From Salvator merianae (Eukaryota; Chordata; Lepidosauria; Squamata; Teiidae), in the NCBI GenBank assembly GCA_003586115.2, contig QVOM02000023.1:4645211-4709210 (forward strand): a DNA stretch of 64,000 nucleotides, read 5' to 3'. The translations under genes and the position numbers were made by a program. Below, in pieces: positions 11,790 through 23,976 of the stretch. The notes under the pieces were generated by a model that did not search any database, was not told the origin of the DNA, and saw only the letters and a list, made by a program, of their open reading frames with translations. Every line of letters begins with the position of its first letter. Position 1 is the stretch's first letter.

Positions 11790-11990
11790 GCCCTTGATGG
11801 TCTTGTTTTATCTTGAAGCTAAGCAGGATCAGGCCTGGCTAATGCTTGGGGTTTCCTGGGAAGAAGAAATGCTCTGCGTTCCTTTGAGAAGTTAAAAAAT
11901 TATTTATTCAAGAAGAAGGCAATAGAAAACCACTTCTGCATTGTTGTAGCAAAAGGCGGCACATAACTCTTTACTGTTGTCTGGTCTGGC
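11790..11990 (+). mobile_element. 5S-rRNA-derived SINE-like element
   Basis: The segment at about 11815-11855 reads GAAGCTAAGCAGGATCAGGC followed by CTGGCTAATGCTTGG. It closely follows the internal promoter half of vertebrate 5S rRNA (AAGCTAAGCAGGGTCGGGCC, TGGTTAGTACTTGGATGGGA). Only the 3' part of the 5S gene is recognisable. It is followed by a 3' body (CCACTTCTGCATTG... AAAAGGCGGCACATAACTCT) of a SINE body type. This is a 5S-headed SINE remnant, not a functional 5S gene. Confidence 0.55.
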
Positions 11991-13849
11991 TTGATCTGAT
12001 GGGATTTGATATCTGGATCTTCTGGAAGATGCAAGGTTGGAGATCTCAGGCCAGTCTTTGCCAGCTGATACTGTATAGCTTCTATTGATCTAAAATTAAT
12101 GAGAGAGATTCTAGGTTACCTGGAAGGCTAGTTTTCTCCACCTGCCCCTGGCTTCCCAAGGTTTCAGGCAGGATTTTTTTTTTTTTTTTCTGAACCTGGC
12201 CTGGAATTGCTGGGGGTTGAACTGTGCAGATGCCCTGCCTCTAAGCTGTGAACCTCCGTATTAGCAATTAAGAACACGGTAAAGAAAGCTTTGTTTATAC
12301 ATCGGTGAGGCAGAATTAAATTTCAGGAAAAGAATGCAGTCCCTCAGGATTTGCCATTTATAAGTTCCTAGAAAACTGCACAAATTATGAATTCACAAAT
12401 CCTCAGTCACTGTGCCTATGGGAATATGGAGGGTGGCTGGAGTAATGTCTGAAAACTTCACGGAAAAAATGGAAGAGAGATGCAGCTTGCTTTTAATACC
12501 TCCCAAGGCTGTAGGCGTTACTGCTAAAAAGAAATAGATGCGACTCACTTCTAAGCGTCTCAGGCAGGATTCGGAGGATGACAGGGGAAGCACCCTAATG
12601 GCAGAACACTGGATCCCACCCCGGGGTGGGGTACATACTTTGCCTCCTCTCTCTGTGCGAAGCTGAGATCTTCAAGGCTTCGGAGGTCCTGAGCTTTGTA
12701 GAGAGGGTTTCCCAGCTGTGCTGGAAATGACCCAGAAATGGCCCTTTTTTGGCTCAATACCGGGGCAGAGGGAGCAAAGAAGGTTGCTTGTGCAATCAGT
12801 GTCTCTTTATAAGGCCGCCCTGCAGGCACTTTAGGGTGGTAGGTGCCTCAGAATTCTCTATCACACTGGAATAGCACCCTGTCCTTGCAGTTGCTTCTGA
12901 CGGTCGGAGGTTGTGCCCCTGTGGCTTCTGCTTGTTGTCTTGCCTCAAGTCTCTGAAGTGCCCAGATCAGCAGTCCCACAACTCACAGCTGACCGAAGAC
13001 AGGAGGGCCAAAACCTATAATTTCCTGAAATGAGAACTGTAGCAAGTACCAGAACTCTAAACTGACCAAAGCTACCAAAACAAAAGTTCCTAGCCTTGGG
13101 GTCTCTGGGAGATGCATGTCGGAGGAGCGCTCTGCTGTGTAGTACTGAACTTGGGAGGTGGTGCCTTCTGCATACCTCCTGTATTCAGAGCAGACCAGTG
13201 GGGGCGGCGTGGCCTCATGGGTCTGCATTAACATGTGGATCCAAAAGGCCTAGATGCATACTACATGGGCCTTAATCCACATTAAAGTTCCATGCGGAAA
13301 GGGACTGAGTTGCATGCACCTTAATAACAGAGAACCAGATAAAACACGTGCACAATTCACAGCTTGGGGAATTAAGCGTCATTCTTTCATTTACTCTCCT
13401 GCCCCTAACTGTGCACGATCTAGAAGAATTCAGAAGAAGATGGATGGTGGTCATTGTCAGGAAAAGGTGACTGGGATTTCTAGGGCACAGTTTTCTACAT
13501 GTGGTCATCGTCCCCTGTCCCCGCCCCCCCCCCAAAAAAAAAAGAAAAGAAAAAGGGACACAAAATTCCTTTCATCAACAAACCTGCTTTGAAGCATGTT
13601 ATATACGGGACTGAAAATAAAAAAAAATTGGGTCCAGAATTGGGGGGCGCTTGTTAAATTTGGAACATCAGCAAGGGGGAACGTGGCACTGAGGGAAGCG
13701 TTACAGACAATTTTCCACATGAAGCAAAATGGATATTGACAGATTAATATGGTTCATTCCCTGAAAGGGGATAGGAAGGGATAAAATTGTAATATATAAT
13801 AAGTGATGTATTTACCAAATACACATTGTGTTGGATTAATATAGAATTT

Positions 13850-13868
13850 AATAATAATAATAATAATA

Positions 13869-13904
<36 letters not shown>
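13850..13904. repeat. Compound (ATA)n-(AT)n microsatellite
   Basis: A run of about seven AAT/ATA triplets is followed directly by about 16 AT dinucleotides. It is simple sequence in intron. Confidence 0.95.
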
Positions 13905-13908
<4 letters not shown>

Positions 13909-16516
13909 TGGACCTGCTTTCTCAAGAGGAGGCAGGGGCAGGTCATTGCTGGTTTACATGGGAGAGAGGGTAAGGCAGGGGTTGTAAGAGGGGCCTGGAT
14001 TTAGTTTTGGGTGCAGTCTGTTGGGAATCCATGCCATGCTAACCCATCTAAAAAGGATCTTTTACTATTTCTGTTTACATATTTTTGTTAAAAAAAATGG
14101 TTTCTGTCATCTTAGTTTTGTTTGTTGGGGAAGCAGAGCATTTAATAGTATTAAGTCTTGCTCCTTTGAAGTCTGCTCTCTCCCCCCCCCCCCCCCCCCC
14201 AGTCAGTAGACACTTACTTTTCATTCTTTTTGAAAGGGCTTTAACATCTTGTCCAGCATCATCTTTTCCTCCTTGTCCTTTTCAACCGTGCAAATGGGAT
14301 CGGACCGGCTTACCGTGTCATCGTCCTCAACGACCTTTACTTTCGGATTTTCCTGAAGGGGCTCCCTTTTTAGATGCTTGACTCCCAGTGCGCTTAATTT
14401 ATATTAAAATAAGTTTCATTTGTATGAAAATGGGAGGGGTCTGCCCCCCACCTCTGCGGCCACATCGTGGTATGAAAATCAGGGGCCGTACGATTGGCAC
14501 GGACTCGCCGGTTATTTGATGCTCAAATGACCGGATTGGAATGGCGAGTCGTTAGCGTGCCGTCTTTAATTCCCTCCTCATAAACAACCTTCAGAAGCTG
14601 CTAATGCTGGTACTGAGGTGACCTTTTTTCACTTGGGTAGATATCAGTCTTGTGCTTGAGAAAGGAAGGCGCATTTGATGCCACGGGGGGCTGATCAGAA
14701 GTCTAGGCCAGCTGGTAGAAATTATTTTCTGTTAATGTAATTGTGGTTTCTGAATTTGCCTGCGTTTGCTAATGGAACTTTGGTGCGTTTTCTTCATCCC
14801 TGTCACCCTTCAGACTGCCTCACCAGAGCTTAAGGCATCTTTCAGTAGCTAGCTTATGGCAGGCCAGAGAGTGCCGCTAGCATCGCTGTGAGACCTGGTT
14901 TGATCCTGAGCAGAAATCAAGCTATTCTTCACAGTAAAGAAATGGTCTTTATTCAGCAGTGAGAGGTTACAAGGAATCTGATAATGATAGAAAGTGACTC
15001 CAACCTCCAGAAACTCATGGAAATATTCTTCCCTCCCTTTCAACCTATTGGTGTAAAAGTTTCTTATCTCTCAGCATAACAAAAGTACAAGGAACTGCCT
15101 GCCCTTGGATTGTGTCAACATTTGGTTTCCTGGGAACATCCGCTGTCTTTACGCTTTCAAATTACTTTCCCCCTCCCTTTGATCCGGCTACATTGCAGCT
15201 ACTTACAGTGTAGATACACAGTAACATAATAACGTTGAGTATTGGGTGCATACATGGAGATACAAGATAACTGAGTGAATATATGTGACAGATACATGAT
15301 AGCTCAGTGAATATAAAATACAATGTAACTCAGTGAACATAAGATACACGGTAACTCAGTGAATATACATGACAGATACATTCAGGATCTGATGACAGTG
15401 CTCTTCTTCTTCCACATTAAGAAGAGCATTGTGGTAGAAGCACATCTGAAATGGTGGCGTATTGTTTGCCTGCCTGCCAGCACCTTTACGTGCTCTAACA
15501 TCGCAGCCAGAAAAGATTTGTTCCCTGGCTGCAGTGTTGCTGATGTGGGGGAGGTCATCACTGTGCCTCCCCCCTGCCCCCGGTGCTCGGTGATGGGCAG
15601 GCCACCCACCTGCAGTGAGAGTTGCTTTTCCACACAGACATACATCACAATCGTCCACATAGGAGATTAGCAGCAACGTTCTGATTTTCTATATGGGGGA
15701 AAAGAAATCTGCCTGTAGAACATCAGAACACTGAGATTCTTTATCCTTGCTGCTAGTTTACTATGTGGAAGATTTTGGTGTATGAGCATGTGAAAAAGCA
15801 ACTCCATTGTAGGTGGGTCCATATCTTCCTAAAACTCCATACTCATGGGTCTGCTATACTGGTTTAAGTTAACCAACCTTACTGGACTGTTGTGAGGTTA
15901 AAAAAGGGGCAGCTTTTGAGGAGGCCCTGTGGAAGGAGGAAGCCATAGAGAGGAAAAAGAATTCAAATACCCTGTTTTACAAACAACACACCAAGATATT
16001 TTGCATAACCTTGTGACAGACTTGCCTCAAGATTGCAAAGATACATTTGTTTTCAAAGTCGCAGAGAGAATAAATTTATTTTGAAATATATATATATATT
16101 TTTAAATCCTTTGCTTGGTGAAGGATGGGATAATTAATTTATTGACTTATTGATTAATAATCCTGCTTTGTGTGTCCAGAAGGGAGATGTGTCTGCATTT
16201 TAGACCATTAAACATGTCTGTAAGTGTCCATAATGGGTTTGTGCAAGCTTTTTTCCCCCTTTTAAATAAGCGTCTAAAGACTTGTTTATGCTGTGTCTTC
16301 AGATGAGAGATCTCTGTGCTTTAAAGAGAGTTTAGCACTTTCTGCTTTGGTGTGAATTCTTTTTTAAAAGCCTTGATGTGTAGAAAAAGGATGCCAGAGT
16401 TTCAGATATACACAGAAAAAGTCTCCAAGCATTTGAAAATTGTGTTCTTACACATTCACCTCACTGGCCTGTTGCTTTCTCTCCCTCTTTCTCTCTTTTT
16501 TTTTGGGAAAAAATAG

Positions 16517-16644
16517 CATAAATGACCTGCAAGAGGAATTGAATAACATTTTCCTGTTACGCAAACAACTAGAAGACGAGATCTTGGCCAACTGGAACCT
16601 GCGAAAGGTGCTGGAGGAACAGATCAAAGCTAACAGAAAAGAAG
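16517..16644 (+). CDS. CDK5RAP2: CDK5RAP2 exon: LRKQLE coiled coil
   Basis: The exon is 128 nt, in at phase 2, out at phase 1 (GAAG|GTAGAG). It encodes INDLQEELNNIFLLRKQLED and then EILANWNLRKVLEEQIKANRKE. Human CDK5RAP2 has 'INNLQAELNKIFALRKQLEQDVLSYQNLRKTLEEQIS' at this place as I remember it, one of the best-conserved coils of the protein. The heptad pattern of Leu/Ile is continuous. The upstream acceptor is unusual, AAAAAATAG after a T-rich tract about 20 nt further upstream, so the branch point to AG distance should be checked against transcripts. The frame on both sides leaves no alternative. Confidence 0.95.
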
Positions 16645-16917
16645 GTAGAGAATTAATACGAGAGGATGTCTCTGCTTCTCTCATGTTCTTATATCCATTT
16701 GATACCCATTGCCAAATCCTGCTGTCATGTTTGCAGCACATTATTTCTAATCGCTCCTTTGCTGTCTTAAAATAGGCACATTCCTTCTCCTTAATTCTGT
16801 GAACCTATTAATGGTCAAAATTTAGAGCTAGATTTTTGGGTGATCTGATGACTGTCCTTGTATGTGTGTGTGTGTGTTTGTGACAGAGAGGGAAAGGGAA
16901 AGACTGAAAGAGAGAAA

Positions 16918-17250
16918 GAGGAGTTTATTTATTTATATATATATTTATCCTGCACTCTACCCAGAGGTCTTAGGTTAGGTCACAATAAAACCAACGGAAA
17001 ACACAATTAAAATGGACTGACAACCATAACCACAGTAGTGCCTGAACGGAGAGGAGACGTTGTTTCTGCAGCCAAAGTCTAGGGGAAAGAGGTGTGTCTT
17101 CACCATGCGTCTAAATGCGTACTCTGTGGTACCTGACACATCTCAATGGGAGAGGCTAACCTGGGGCCATCACTGAGAAGGTCTTGAGAAGGGGATTGGT
17201 GTTGGCTGGCTAGCTGGCCAGTCTTTCAGAAGACCAGCTGCTTAACCAAG
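16918..17250 (+). repeat. Squamate interspersed repeat (class not determined)
   Basis: It runs from 'TTTATTTATATATATATTTATCCTGCACTC' type sequence through 'GTGTGTCTTCACCATGCGTC' and 'GGGGCCATCACTGAGAAGG'. The same order of phrases recurs at about 40790-41040 and 46430-46640 (CAGGCCTTTAACAGGCATCT, CACCGCTGAGAAGGCC), so it is a dispersed family. I cannot name the class with certainty. Confidence 0.5.
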
Positions 17251-17390
17251 TCAATGTCCAAGTGTCGTACTGTAATCAAATATATTTTGGAAGGCTGCTG
17301 GGGAATATTGGGGGGGGGGGGCTCTTGTCCTTAGTTGGCCAGTTTCCATTATTCATTCTTATCTTGGCTTACAAGAAAGACAGAAAGACA

Positions 17391-17443
17391 GAAGGAAGGA
17401 AGGAAGGAAGGAAGGAAGGAAGGAAGGAAGGAAGGAAGGAAGG
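17391..17443. repeat. (GGAA)n microsatellite
   Basis: About 13 perfect GAAG/GGAA units in intron. Confidence 0.97.
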
Positions 17444-19634
17444 CAGGCTTTGATTTTGTGTTGCATTCCCCTCTTTTTCTCCCCCTTTGGAAGTGAGCAG
17501 TTCAAAGCTGGCCCATTTGCGCAAAGTGCAGTGTTAAAACACCGTAAGCCATTATTTTCTATTCAGAACCTGCATTCTGTTGTTCCAGTCGCAAAATAGC
17601 AATTTCCGCCTTGTTGTTTAACCTGCCCTCCCCCCTGCCTCCCCCACCCCGAGACCTGGGCTCATTTTCACTGAATCCCCACTGCAACAGAATAATTCAT
17701 GGCTTTCTTTGTGTCCCCCTAGCTCCCCCCTTCTTGCACCTGCCTGGAATGATTTCAAAATGCAATGCTCAATATGTAAATGATAATTCCGCATTAGATT
17801 TCACAATGCATACTGATAGCTGGTGAAAATCAGATACGTGTAAGATGTCAAGGAAGTACAAAAGAATCTGAGGGTGAAAATTCTTTCAATTAAAGAGAAC
17901 ACTGTGTGGGATGTATGTGGGGGAAAGTAGCAGTTTCCTTCAGTTTTAATAGCCTGGTGCTTTTGTTATAAAAATATTTCCCAGTCTACCAGGTCCTCAA
18001 CAAAAGGCAAAAACAAACAGCTTCCTGCCCAAGGTTGTTTAGCATCTAAAATATAAAGTGGCAAATCTTGGCCTTACATGTTAAACTTCTTCCCAGGGAG
18101 GAAGGATTCACATTTTGGATGCCCCTTCCCATTTTTTTTAAATTAAATTTATTTAAGATATATAAAATTTACACTGAATTCAAAAATTCATAAGCTAACG
18201 TTTTTGATACTGACTTCCTCCTTCTTCCAAAGTTTCTTCTATGTTTCGTGTTTCTTGCCCCTCCTGATCACTTTCAATTCTTTTCTTCCACCAGTTGTCT
18301 TCTTTCCTCATCATTCTTCAAATCCAGCAATCAGAAGTCCACTTCCCAAATCATGCAGAAAGTCAATAAAGGGTTTCCAGTTTCCATAAAAACCTATCAA
18401 CTGTCTTATTTCTCAATAAGTTAGTCAATTTGTCCATCTCGACAAGTTCTCAAGATCTTCTTCCCACTTCTTAATTTCCTCCTCCTGGCTCCTGCGGTTC
18501 TTCTTCCTTTTCCTCCAATCTTTTCCATATTTCAACAGAAAATTTTGCATCTTATCCACAGGATTCAGTCGTCATCTTTGTTGATTCCAAGTAAAAATTA
18601 TCCCCTCCTATTTTCCACATGCCCCATGCCTGTTCTGGTTTGGGGTTGAAGAAACCAGTTGACAGAGCAGCTGGGACCGTCTTCTCTCTCTGCCAAGTAG
18701 CTTGTTATGCAGTAGTTTCTTGCTCCACGGAAACGAGTTCTGCTGTTGCTACTCATCTCAACCCAACAAATTCTGCTGCATAAAAAACTTAAGGATGTAA
18801 GAAATGCCTTGCTGGATTGGGGCATCAGTTAACCCAGGCTGGAGGGATGACCGGTTTATTTATTTTTATTAGATTTGTATAAGATGGTTTGGGGGAGTCT
18901 CAGGATGACTTACAAACCGCTCCTGGGGTCTGACCACAAGATGCTCCGCCACATCACTTTGAGCAGGAGGATCATTGTCCAGGATGCTCAGCTCTGGTCA
19001 GAAATGTATGTCTTGCTCTACTCATAGCCTTCTGGGAGCAGGATGCATTGTTGCCTCCGTCGTGAAAGGAAAATGCATAGCCATCAGGGCTGGGAGCTTT
19101 TGAGCTGATCCTTTGACCTTTGTGAAGTCTTTCAAGCTGGTGGTCCTTGCCGCATTGTGGGGTGGTGAATCCCAAAGTTCAGTTATGCAGTGGGTGCCAA
19201 ACGATTCCCTCTTGTCTCTCCTGACTCTTCCAAGCTTCAGCTTCGTTGGGTGACCCAATGAACCTGGATGATGACCCCAGTTATGGTGTCTTTGAATCTG
19301 GAGGAAAGAGGCAAGACTTTGCACCTCCCCATGCCTCAGAGTTTCTGATAAATATTATACACTTTTCAGATTTCTTAAGCTGTTTAGGCTCATCCGGACT
19401 GTTCTTACAAAGGTCCTCTCTTCTGCAAGAGATTCGGATTCTGTCCTGGGGTGAGTGCACAGCTGATGCCTCCTTGCCTCAAAGGCTTCAGGGTTCTGTT
19501 GCTGCTAAGTTTCCCCCTTGTGTGGTTTAGTGCTAAGCTACAAACGGCCCCAGAAGCCAATAATGTTCGATCTGATTCTAAATTGTACCAGACAGAAATC
19601 CACCCCAGTACATCACCCCGGCATCTGCCATCAC

Positions 19635-19855
19635 TCTGTACCCGTGGTTCCCAAACTTCTTTTCATTTGTGTACCCCTTGGCAGCCCATTTCCATAAACT
19701 GTACCCTTCATATTAGCAAAATGAAGGGAACTGCTAAGAGGCCTGACATATGTACCTTTTCTGGCATTACTCATTTTTTTTTATGTGCTCCTAAATGTCC
19801 TGGTCCATACCCCTGGGGGTATGCGTACCCCAGGTTGGGAATCTCCGGTCTGTAC
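19635..19855. mobile_element. hAT-like nonautonomous DNA transposon remnant
   Basis: The left end reads CCGTGGTTCCCAAACTTCTT. The right end, reverse-complemented, reads CCGGAGATTCCCAACCTGGGG. Paired 'GTTCCCAAC' ends of this type are typical of hAT-derived MITEs (CAGTGGTTCCCAA...). The interior carries 'TGTACCCCTTGG' and 'CATACCCCTGGGGGTATGCGTACCCC', consistent with a palindromic element. No transposase is present. Confidence 0.5.
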
Positions 19856-20603
19856 AGCAGAGGTGGGGACAAATGAGGGTGTGATTCTCCCTCAGATGGC
19901 TTTTTGGTGTTCTATGCTTGGAGCCTCAGAGGACAGATTTTTGTGCATCAGGGGTGCCTGCACATCCAGAGCATCCCCTAGGGGTGCTCTGGGAGTGCCC
20001 AATATTTGTCATGTGGATGCTGCTTTAGACTCCGCATCAGGTACAGCTAAGGTCAGAGATCTGAAGAAAACGTGTAAGTGAATCCTGCTTGCATTGTTTT
20101 TCTGGACTGTGTTCTTCTGTACTATTTAACAAGACCACAAATCCTTCTTCCCATGGCTATTTTCGAGATGTTTAATAAGCACTTTTCAAAAGTATGAATC
20201 TTCATCTAGTCATAAGGTCCAGCAGCTTGATTTTTTTTATTTCAACTGTGAATTCTCCATCCAGTTTTAAATGTTGGGCTTTGGCAGCCCATATTTAGAA
20301 TTTGCCGGTTATTTGGATGTTCAAATAATGATGCGTTTCAAGAGGGCAATTGAAAAAGTGCTTGGAAGTTAAAGCAATAAATTAATCTGTTTTTTGTCTT
20401 TTGGAAGTAAAGGCCTCTCCCACAGGCACTGTTAGTCGTGGTTTTAATGAATCAAATTGTATTGTCTCATTGCATAGGTTTTATTGTAACCTGCCCTGGG
20501 ACATTAGAATATTGGCTGGGATAGAAATACAAATAAATCAAAGATCAAAAAATAAATAATGTTCTGTTCTGTTCTGTTTTGCTTTGCTTTGTTTAATTTT
20601 TAG

Positions 20604-20719
20604 ATGAAACTGTATCTTCTTGGGGAGACCAGACTTCTTACCTGAGCATTTGTTTAAGAGAACAAGATTATTTGAACTTGCAAATCGACCATCTGTCGCT
20701 GGAAGAGCTGAAGAAAAAG
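20604..20719 (+). CDS. CDK5RAP2: CDK5RAP2 exon: DQTSYLSICL block
   Basis: The exon is 116 nt, in at phase 1, out at phase 0 (AAG|GTACTC). It encodes DETVSSWGDQTSYLSICLRE, then QDYLNLQIDHLSLEELKKK. Human CDK5RAP2, as remembered, has 'YSDQTSYLSICLEENNRFQVEHFSQEELKKKV' here. The DQTSYLSICL string and the following LEELKKK are nearly identical and are absent from the paralog PDE4DIP, which makes this the most diagnostic exon of the window. SLEELKKK begins a helix that continues into the next exon (VVELTSVVKDLQ). Confidence 0.97.
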
Positions 20720-20810
20720 GTACTCCCATCTTGTTATTTTGCAGTATTTCAGGGACCATTTTATACCTGAATCATCTCCTTTGGAAGGAAGGTAGTCACA
20801 GGTGATCTTT

Positions 20811-21286
20811 GGGCTTTTCTGTACTAACCTTATCTGGACTGCTCAGGCAAGACCGGGTCAAGCTGCAGTCAGCAGCAGAAAGGGGGCAGGTGTATCAGAA
20901 TGAGGCCATCTGCATTTGGATGGTTGTTCTGGTACAGCTGCTGTGCCCGAAGGTCGCACAATCTTTGGACTTGGCCTCTGACAACTCCAATGGTCCAGGA
21001 ACATAAATTCCTATCCTATGGGGTTCCGGGGCCCCCATTTCAGCAGTGCAGTTTGATGTGCTCTTGAAATGGGTCCCCCGCTAAACTGGAACACAGGTGT
21101 GGCTGCTTTTGCACACTCCCATGGTCTGGTTTACATGGCACTAGACTGGTGGTAAATCCTTTAAAAAAGGTTTAGTATACTGGACTAGAGGTGGGTGTGG
21201 TCTTCCTTTAATCGGTCCACCATGTGGAGCGGAGGCTGCTGGGTCTTTTCGTGAATTGGTTTTCAGGTAAGTGCGAAAACACCCTT
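20811..21286. mobile_element. Palindromic DNA-transposon relic (GGGCCTTTCTGCACTTA family)
   Basis: It starts GGGCTTTTCTGTACTAAC and ends with GGTAAGTGCGAAAACACCC, which reverse-complements to GGGTGTTTTCGCACTTACC. These are imperfect terminal inverted repeats of the family also seen at 7479-7975, 10870-11316, 30953-31253 and 34331-34675. It carries no coding sequence. An L1 has inserted at its right end. Confidence 0.6.
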
Positions 21287-22311
21287 AGAAAGAGTTGTGA
21301 TGATTTATTTGATAATAGGGGAATTCCAGTAAGTAGAGAAAAATTAAGAGAAGATCTGGGAGTGACATATGGGCTACAGATTTGGAGAATCTGAAAATGC
21401 ATTAATGAAACCAAGGCCAAAACAGAGATTAGAGAAGAGAATACTAAATTTGAAAATTCAATAGAACTAAAAATAAAGGGGGAATGTATACTGGGAGGAT
21501 GGATAAAAGGTAGATTGGAAGAATCCACTTTCCAACAATGGAATCGAGATACATATGTAGAATGCCGAGATGTGAAAAAATATATTGAAGGGATCAGGAA
21601 AACAAAACATAATAGAATTAAAGAAGTAAAAATAAAATTTATCTATAAATGGTATAGAACGCCTTTCCAATTAGCACATATGATAACCAAATTTTAGTTT
21701 GGAATGTTGGGATAATTGTAATAGTAGAGGAACGTATGTGCACTTATGGTGGGACTATAGGAGAGTACAAAAGTACTGGGGAAAAAATTGGGAAATAAAT
21801 AAATGAGACAATAGATAAAATAATTATATGGGTGAAAGAAATAAGTTTATTGGTTAAATTTGATCAAAAGGCACCAAAAGAGAATCCATCAATTATTAAT
21901 GGCAGCAAGGCGGTTATAATAAAAAAAAAATTTAGAAAACTCCTAAGGAAAGAAAATTAAAAGAACGGTGTAATTATCTAGTGGAACAAATGTTATTTGA
22001 TTTCACAAGGGAAAGAAGACTGAACTATATGGGACGCTTGATTACTATATCTGCAATGACTATCTGGAGAAGAGTAATGTCTTATCTGGAGAGGAAAGTG
22101 GGGAACCCAGTGGTATAAAGAACTATAAGAGCAATCTCCAATATGGGGATTAATGTAATATAAGAACTGGCATCTTGGCCAGGACAGAGAGAGAAGGATG
22201 AAGGGTATAGAAATTGTCTCAAGTAGTAAGAGATTGTAATCACAAGAGATTTTATATATTGTCAATTAAGAAAATCAATTAAAAAAAAACCTAACAGAAA
22301 GATTTGTGATG
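21287..22311 (+). mobile_element. 5'-truncated L1 with 16-bp target-site duplications
   Basis: AGAAAGAGTTGTGATG at 21287-21302 and AGAAAGATTTGTGATG at 22296-22311 differ at one base and bracket about 990 bp. Inside, broken frames encode KWYRTPFQLAH and, after a frameshift, CWDNCNSRGTYVHLWWDY. These match the C-terminal zinc-knuckle-like region of L1 ORF2 (W..TP.....CW.C....GT..H.WW). An A-rich tract at 22280-22289 lies at the 3' end. This is a dead, + oriented insertion. Confidence 0.8.
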
Positions 22312-23267
22312 GTTTCCTGCATCTCTTCCTGCAAGAGAGAAACCACACTCTTGCAAAGTAGGAGTAACTTTATTTACAGAGCAGAAGGATAATCATAATT
22401 GCCAAAAGAAAAGTGCATATACTAAGCCATTGGTTAAATTTCATAAAGGCATGGGTGGTGATCCTGTATCCAGTTCCTTGTACTGCTCAGGGCAGTTTAT
22501 ATGAACAACAACACACTACAATATAAGCAATACAAACTAATGCATTATTAAATACAAAATAGACACAAAAATTTTAATCTTGAAAAACACATTTCCTTAC
22601 CTGCGTCTTTGGAACTGTTTAATAAGGTGAATGTGATTAATTCAGATTTTTGCTTGTTAGCTTTGGTTTGCTGTTATGTATGTTATTCTTTAACTTGTAA
22701 ACTGCAGAGTGTTGTTTGCGATCGGTGGTTCTTGAGCAAAGTAAATAAATAAAATATAGAGTCGGAAAACCAAACGAAGGTGGGAATTGAGAACTCAGAG
22801 ATCAAAGGCAACTTCAGTGTTTTGTTTCACTGATTGGAAAAGTAAGCGTGGAACTTTTCCTTCTGTTTCTCTGATCTTGCAGAAGAAGAAAATGAAAAAG
22901 GGCCATTTGAAGGTCCACATTGCATCTTCTCTGCTGCAGGATAAAAAACAAGCAAAATATAAGAACCTGTGTGCTTTCCCACTTATTGTTATGTGGAAAT
23001 CATGAATATTATACCTGTAAAGTTTGAGGAGCTTCTGTTAACTGACTGGGATTAATGTAGTTACACTTTGGCCACATTTGGAGACACACTCATTAGTTTA
23101 CTGAGTATTATCTAGGAGGAAACATTTGAATATGAGTTTTCTTTCCCCACTTTCTAGGATTGGGTGAGCTCACCGGATTTAGGTTTATAGCTCTTGGGCC
23201 CAAAAGATGCTGCTGCAGTAGGCAGGAATTCCCCGGCATGCTTTTTTGGGAGAATGAAGTGTATATT

Positions 23268-23597
23268 GGAAATGTGCGGAACCAGTTCAAATTCAAACTG
23301 GTTTGATTCAAATCAGGTGGTTCGATCAGTTCCAATTTGAACTGAACTGCTCCCAGGATTGGGGAGTCAGTTCAATCTTGAACCAGACCAAGGGAGTTTG
23401 CTCAAACCAGTTCGAACCCCCCGGTTTGATTTGAACCATTTCTAGTTTGTTAGTATTTTGCTCTTTCAAAAGCCTTTTTAATTTGTATTTTTTATGTGTA
23501 GAACCTGGTTGAACTGGTTTGAGGTTTCTAATTGAACTGGTTTGAATTCAAACTGAACTGAGCCACCTTTTTCAAGTTGTGTACATCTCTAGCATAC
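23268..23597. mobile_element. Palindromic element with GATGTGCA-type ends
   Basis: The sequence is dominated by repeated GAACTGGTTTGA / TCAAACCAGTTC motifs in both orientations. It starts near GGAAATGTGCGGAACCAG and ends near GTTGTGTACATCTCTAGC. Related 'TGTGCA ... TGCACATCTCTA' palindromes occur at 25021-25365 and 39127-39455. I infer a nonautonomous DNA transposon family. Confidence 0.5.
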
Positions 23598-23847
23598 ATG
23601 GTACCAGTGCTGCACTTGGAACGTCTCATTTGCTTGTACAAGTAGGGAGGGAGGTTTTTAATATATCACTTGCAAAAGTAAACGACAACCTGAAGATTGT
23701 AGGAATGGGTACCTGAAGTCCTCCAGAACATGTTGGCCTCCTGATTGCCATCTGCCCTAGTTCTTCAGATCTTAGGACAGTTGATCCAGCAGTGCTTTGA
23801 TGCCAGTGTGCCCCAGGTCTGAGGGTCTCTCTCTTTGGGTTTTGCAG

Positions 23848-23976
23848 GTTGTTGAACTCACTTCAGTGGTGAAGGATCTGCAGTTGGCAAATACTGAGCT
23901 GAAACATCAGTTGCTCAGGTTCTCCTCATCTGATCACCTGGCAGAGAAAAAACAGGAGATGCTTGATGGCAGTGAG
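23848..23976 (+). CDS. CDK5RAP2: CDK5RAP2 exon: VELTSVVKDLQ coil
   Basis: The exon is 129 nt, phase 0 at both ends (TTTGCAG acceptor, GAG|GTGAGG donor), 43 codons. It encodes VVELTSVVKDLQLANTELKH and then QLLRFSSSDHLAEKKQEMLDGSE. The human counterpart as remembered is 'VSDLIQLVKELYTDNQHLKKTIFDLS'. The hydrophobic spacing matches closely: a coil continuing from the previous exon, then a hydrophilic Ser-rich break. The run DGSE opens the acidic linker that the next two exons continue. Confidence 0.93.

Larger units (their letters stand above)
11590..16516. other. Intron of about 4.9 kb
   Basis: It contains a 5S-rRNA-derived SINE-like stretch (about 11790-11990), ATA and AT microsatellites (about 13850-13904) and a C-rich homopolymer (about 14182-14200). 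It also holds unassigned sequence, some of it CpG-containing and not obviously repetitive (about 14270-14600). I see no exon. Confidence 0.7.
16645..20603. other. Intron of about 4.0 kb
   Basis: It holds an interspersed-repeat fragment (about 16918-17250), a GGAA microsatellite (17391-17443), a stretch of probable retroelement origin (about 18120-18600), a fragment of a squamate LINE-like repeat (about 19150-19265) and a hAT-like nonautonomous element (about 19635-19855). I see no exon. Confidence 0.65.
20720..23847. other. Intron of about 3.1 kb
   Basis: It contains a palindromic DNA-transposon relic (about 20811-21286), a 5'-truncated L1 with target-site duplications inserted at that relic's end (21287-22311), and a third palindromic element (about 23268-23597). 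Segments 22312-23267 and 23598-23847 show nothing I can name. Confidence 0.75.

Noticed and set aside
11815..11870. 5S rRNA gene
   Set aside because: Only the 3' half is recognisable, with mutations in the internal promoter and a SINE body following.
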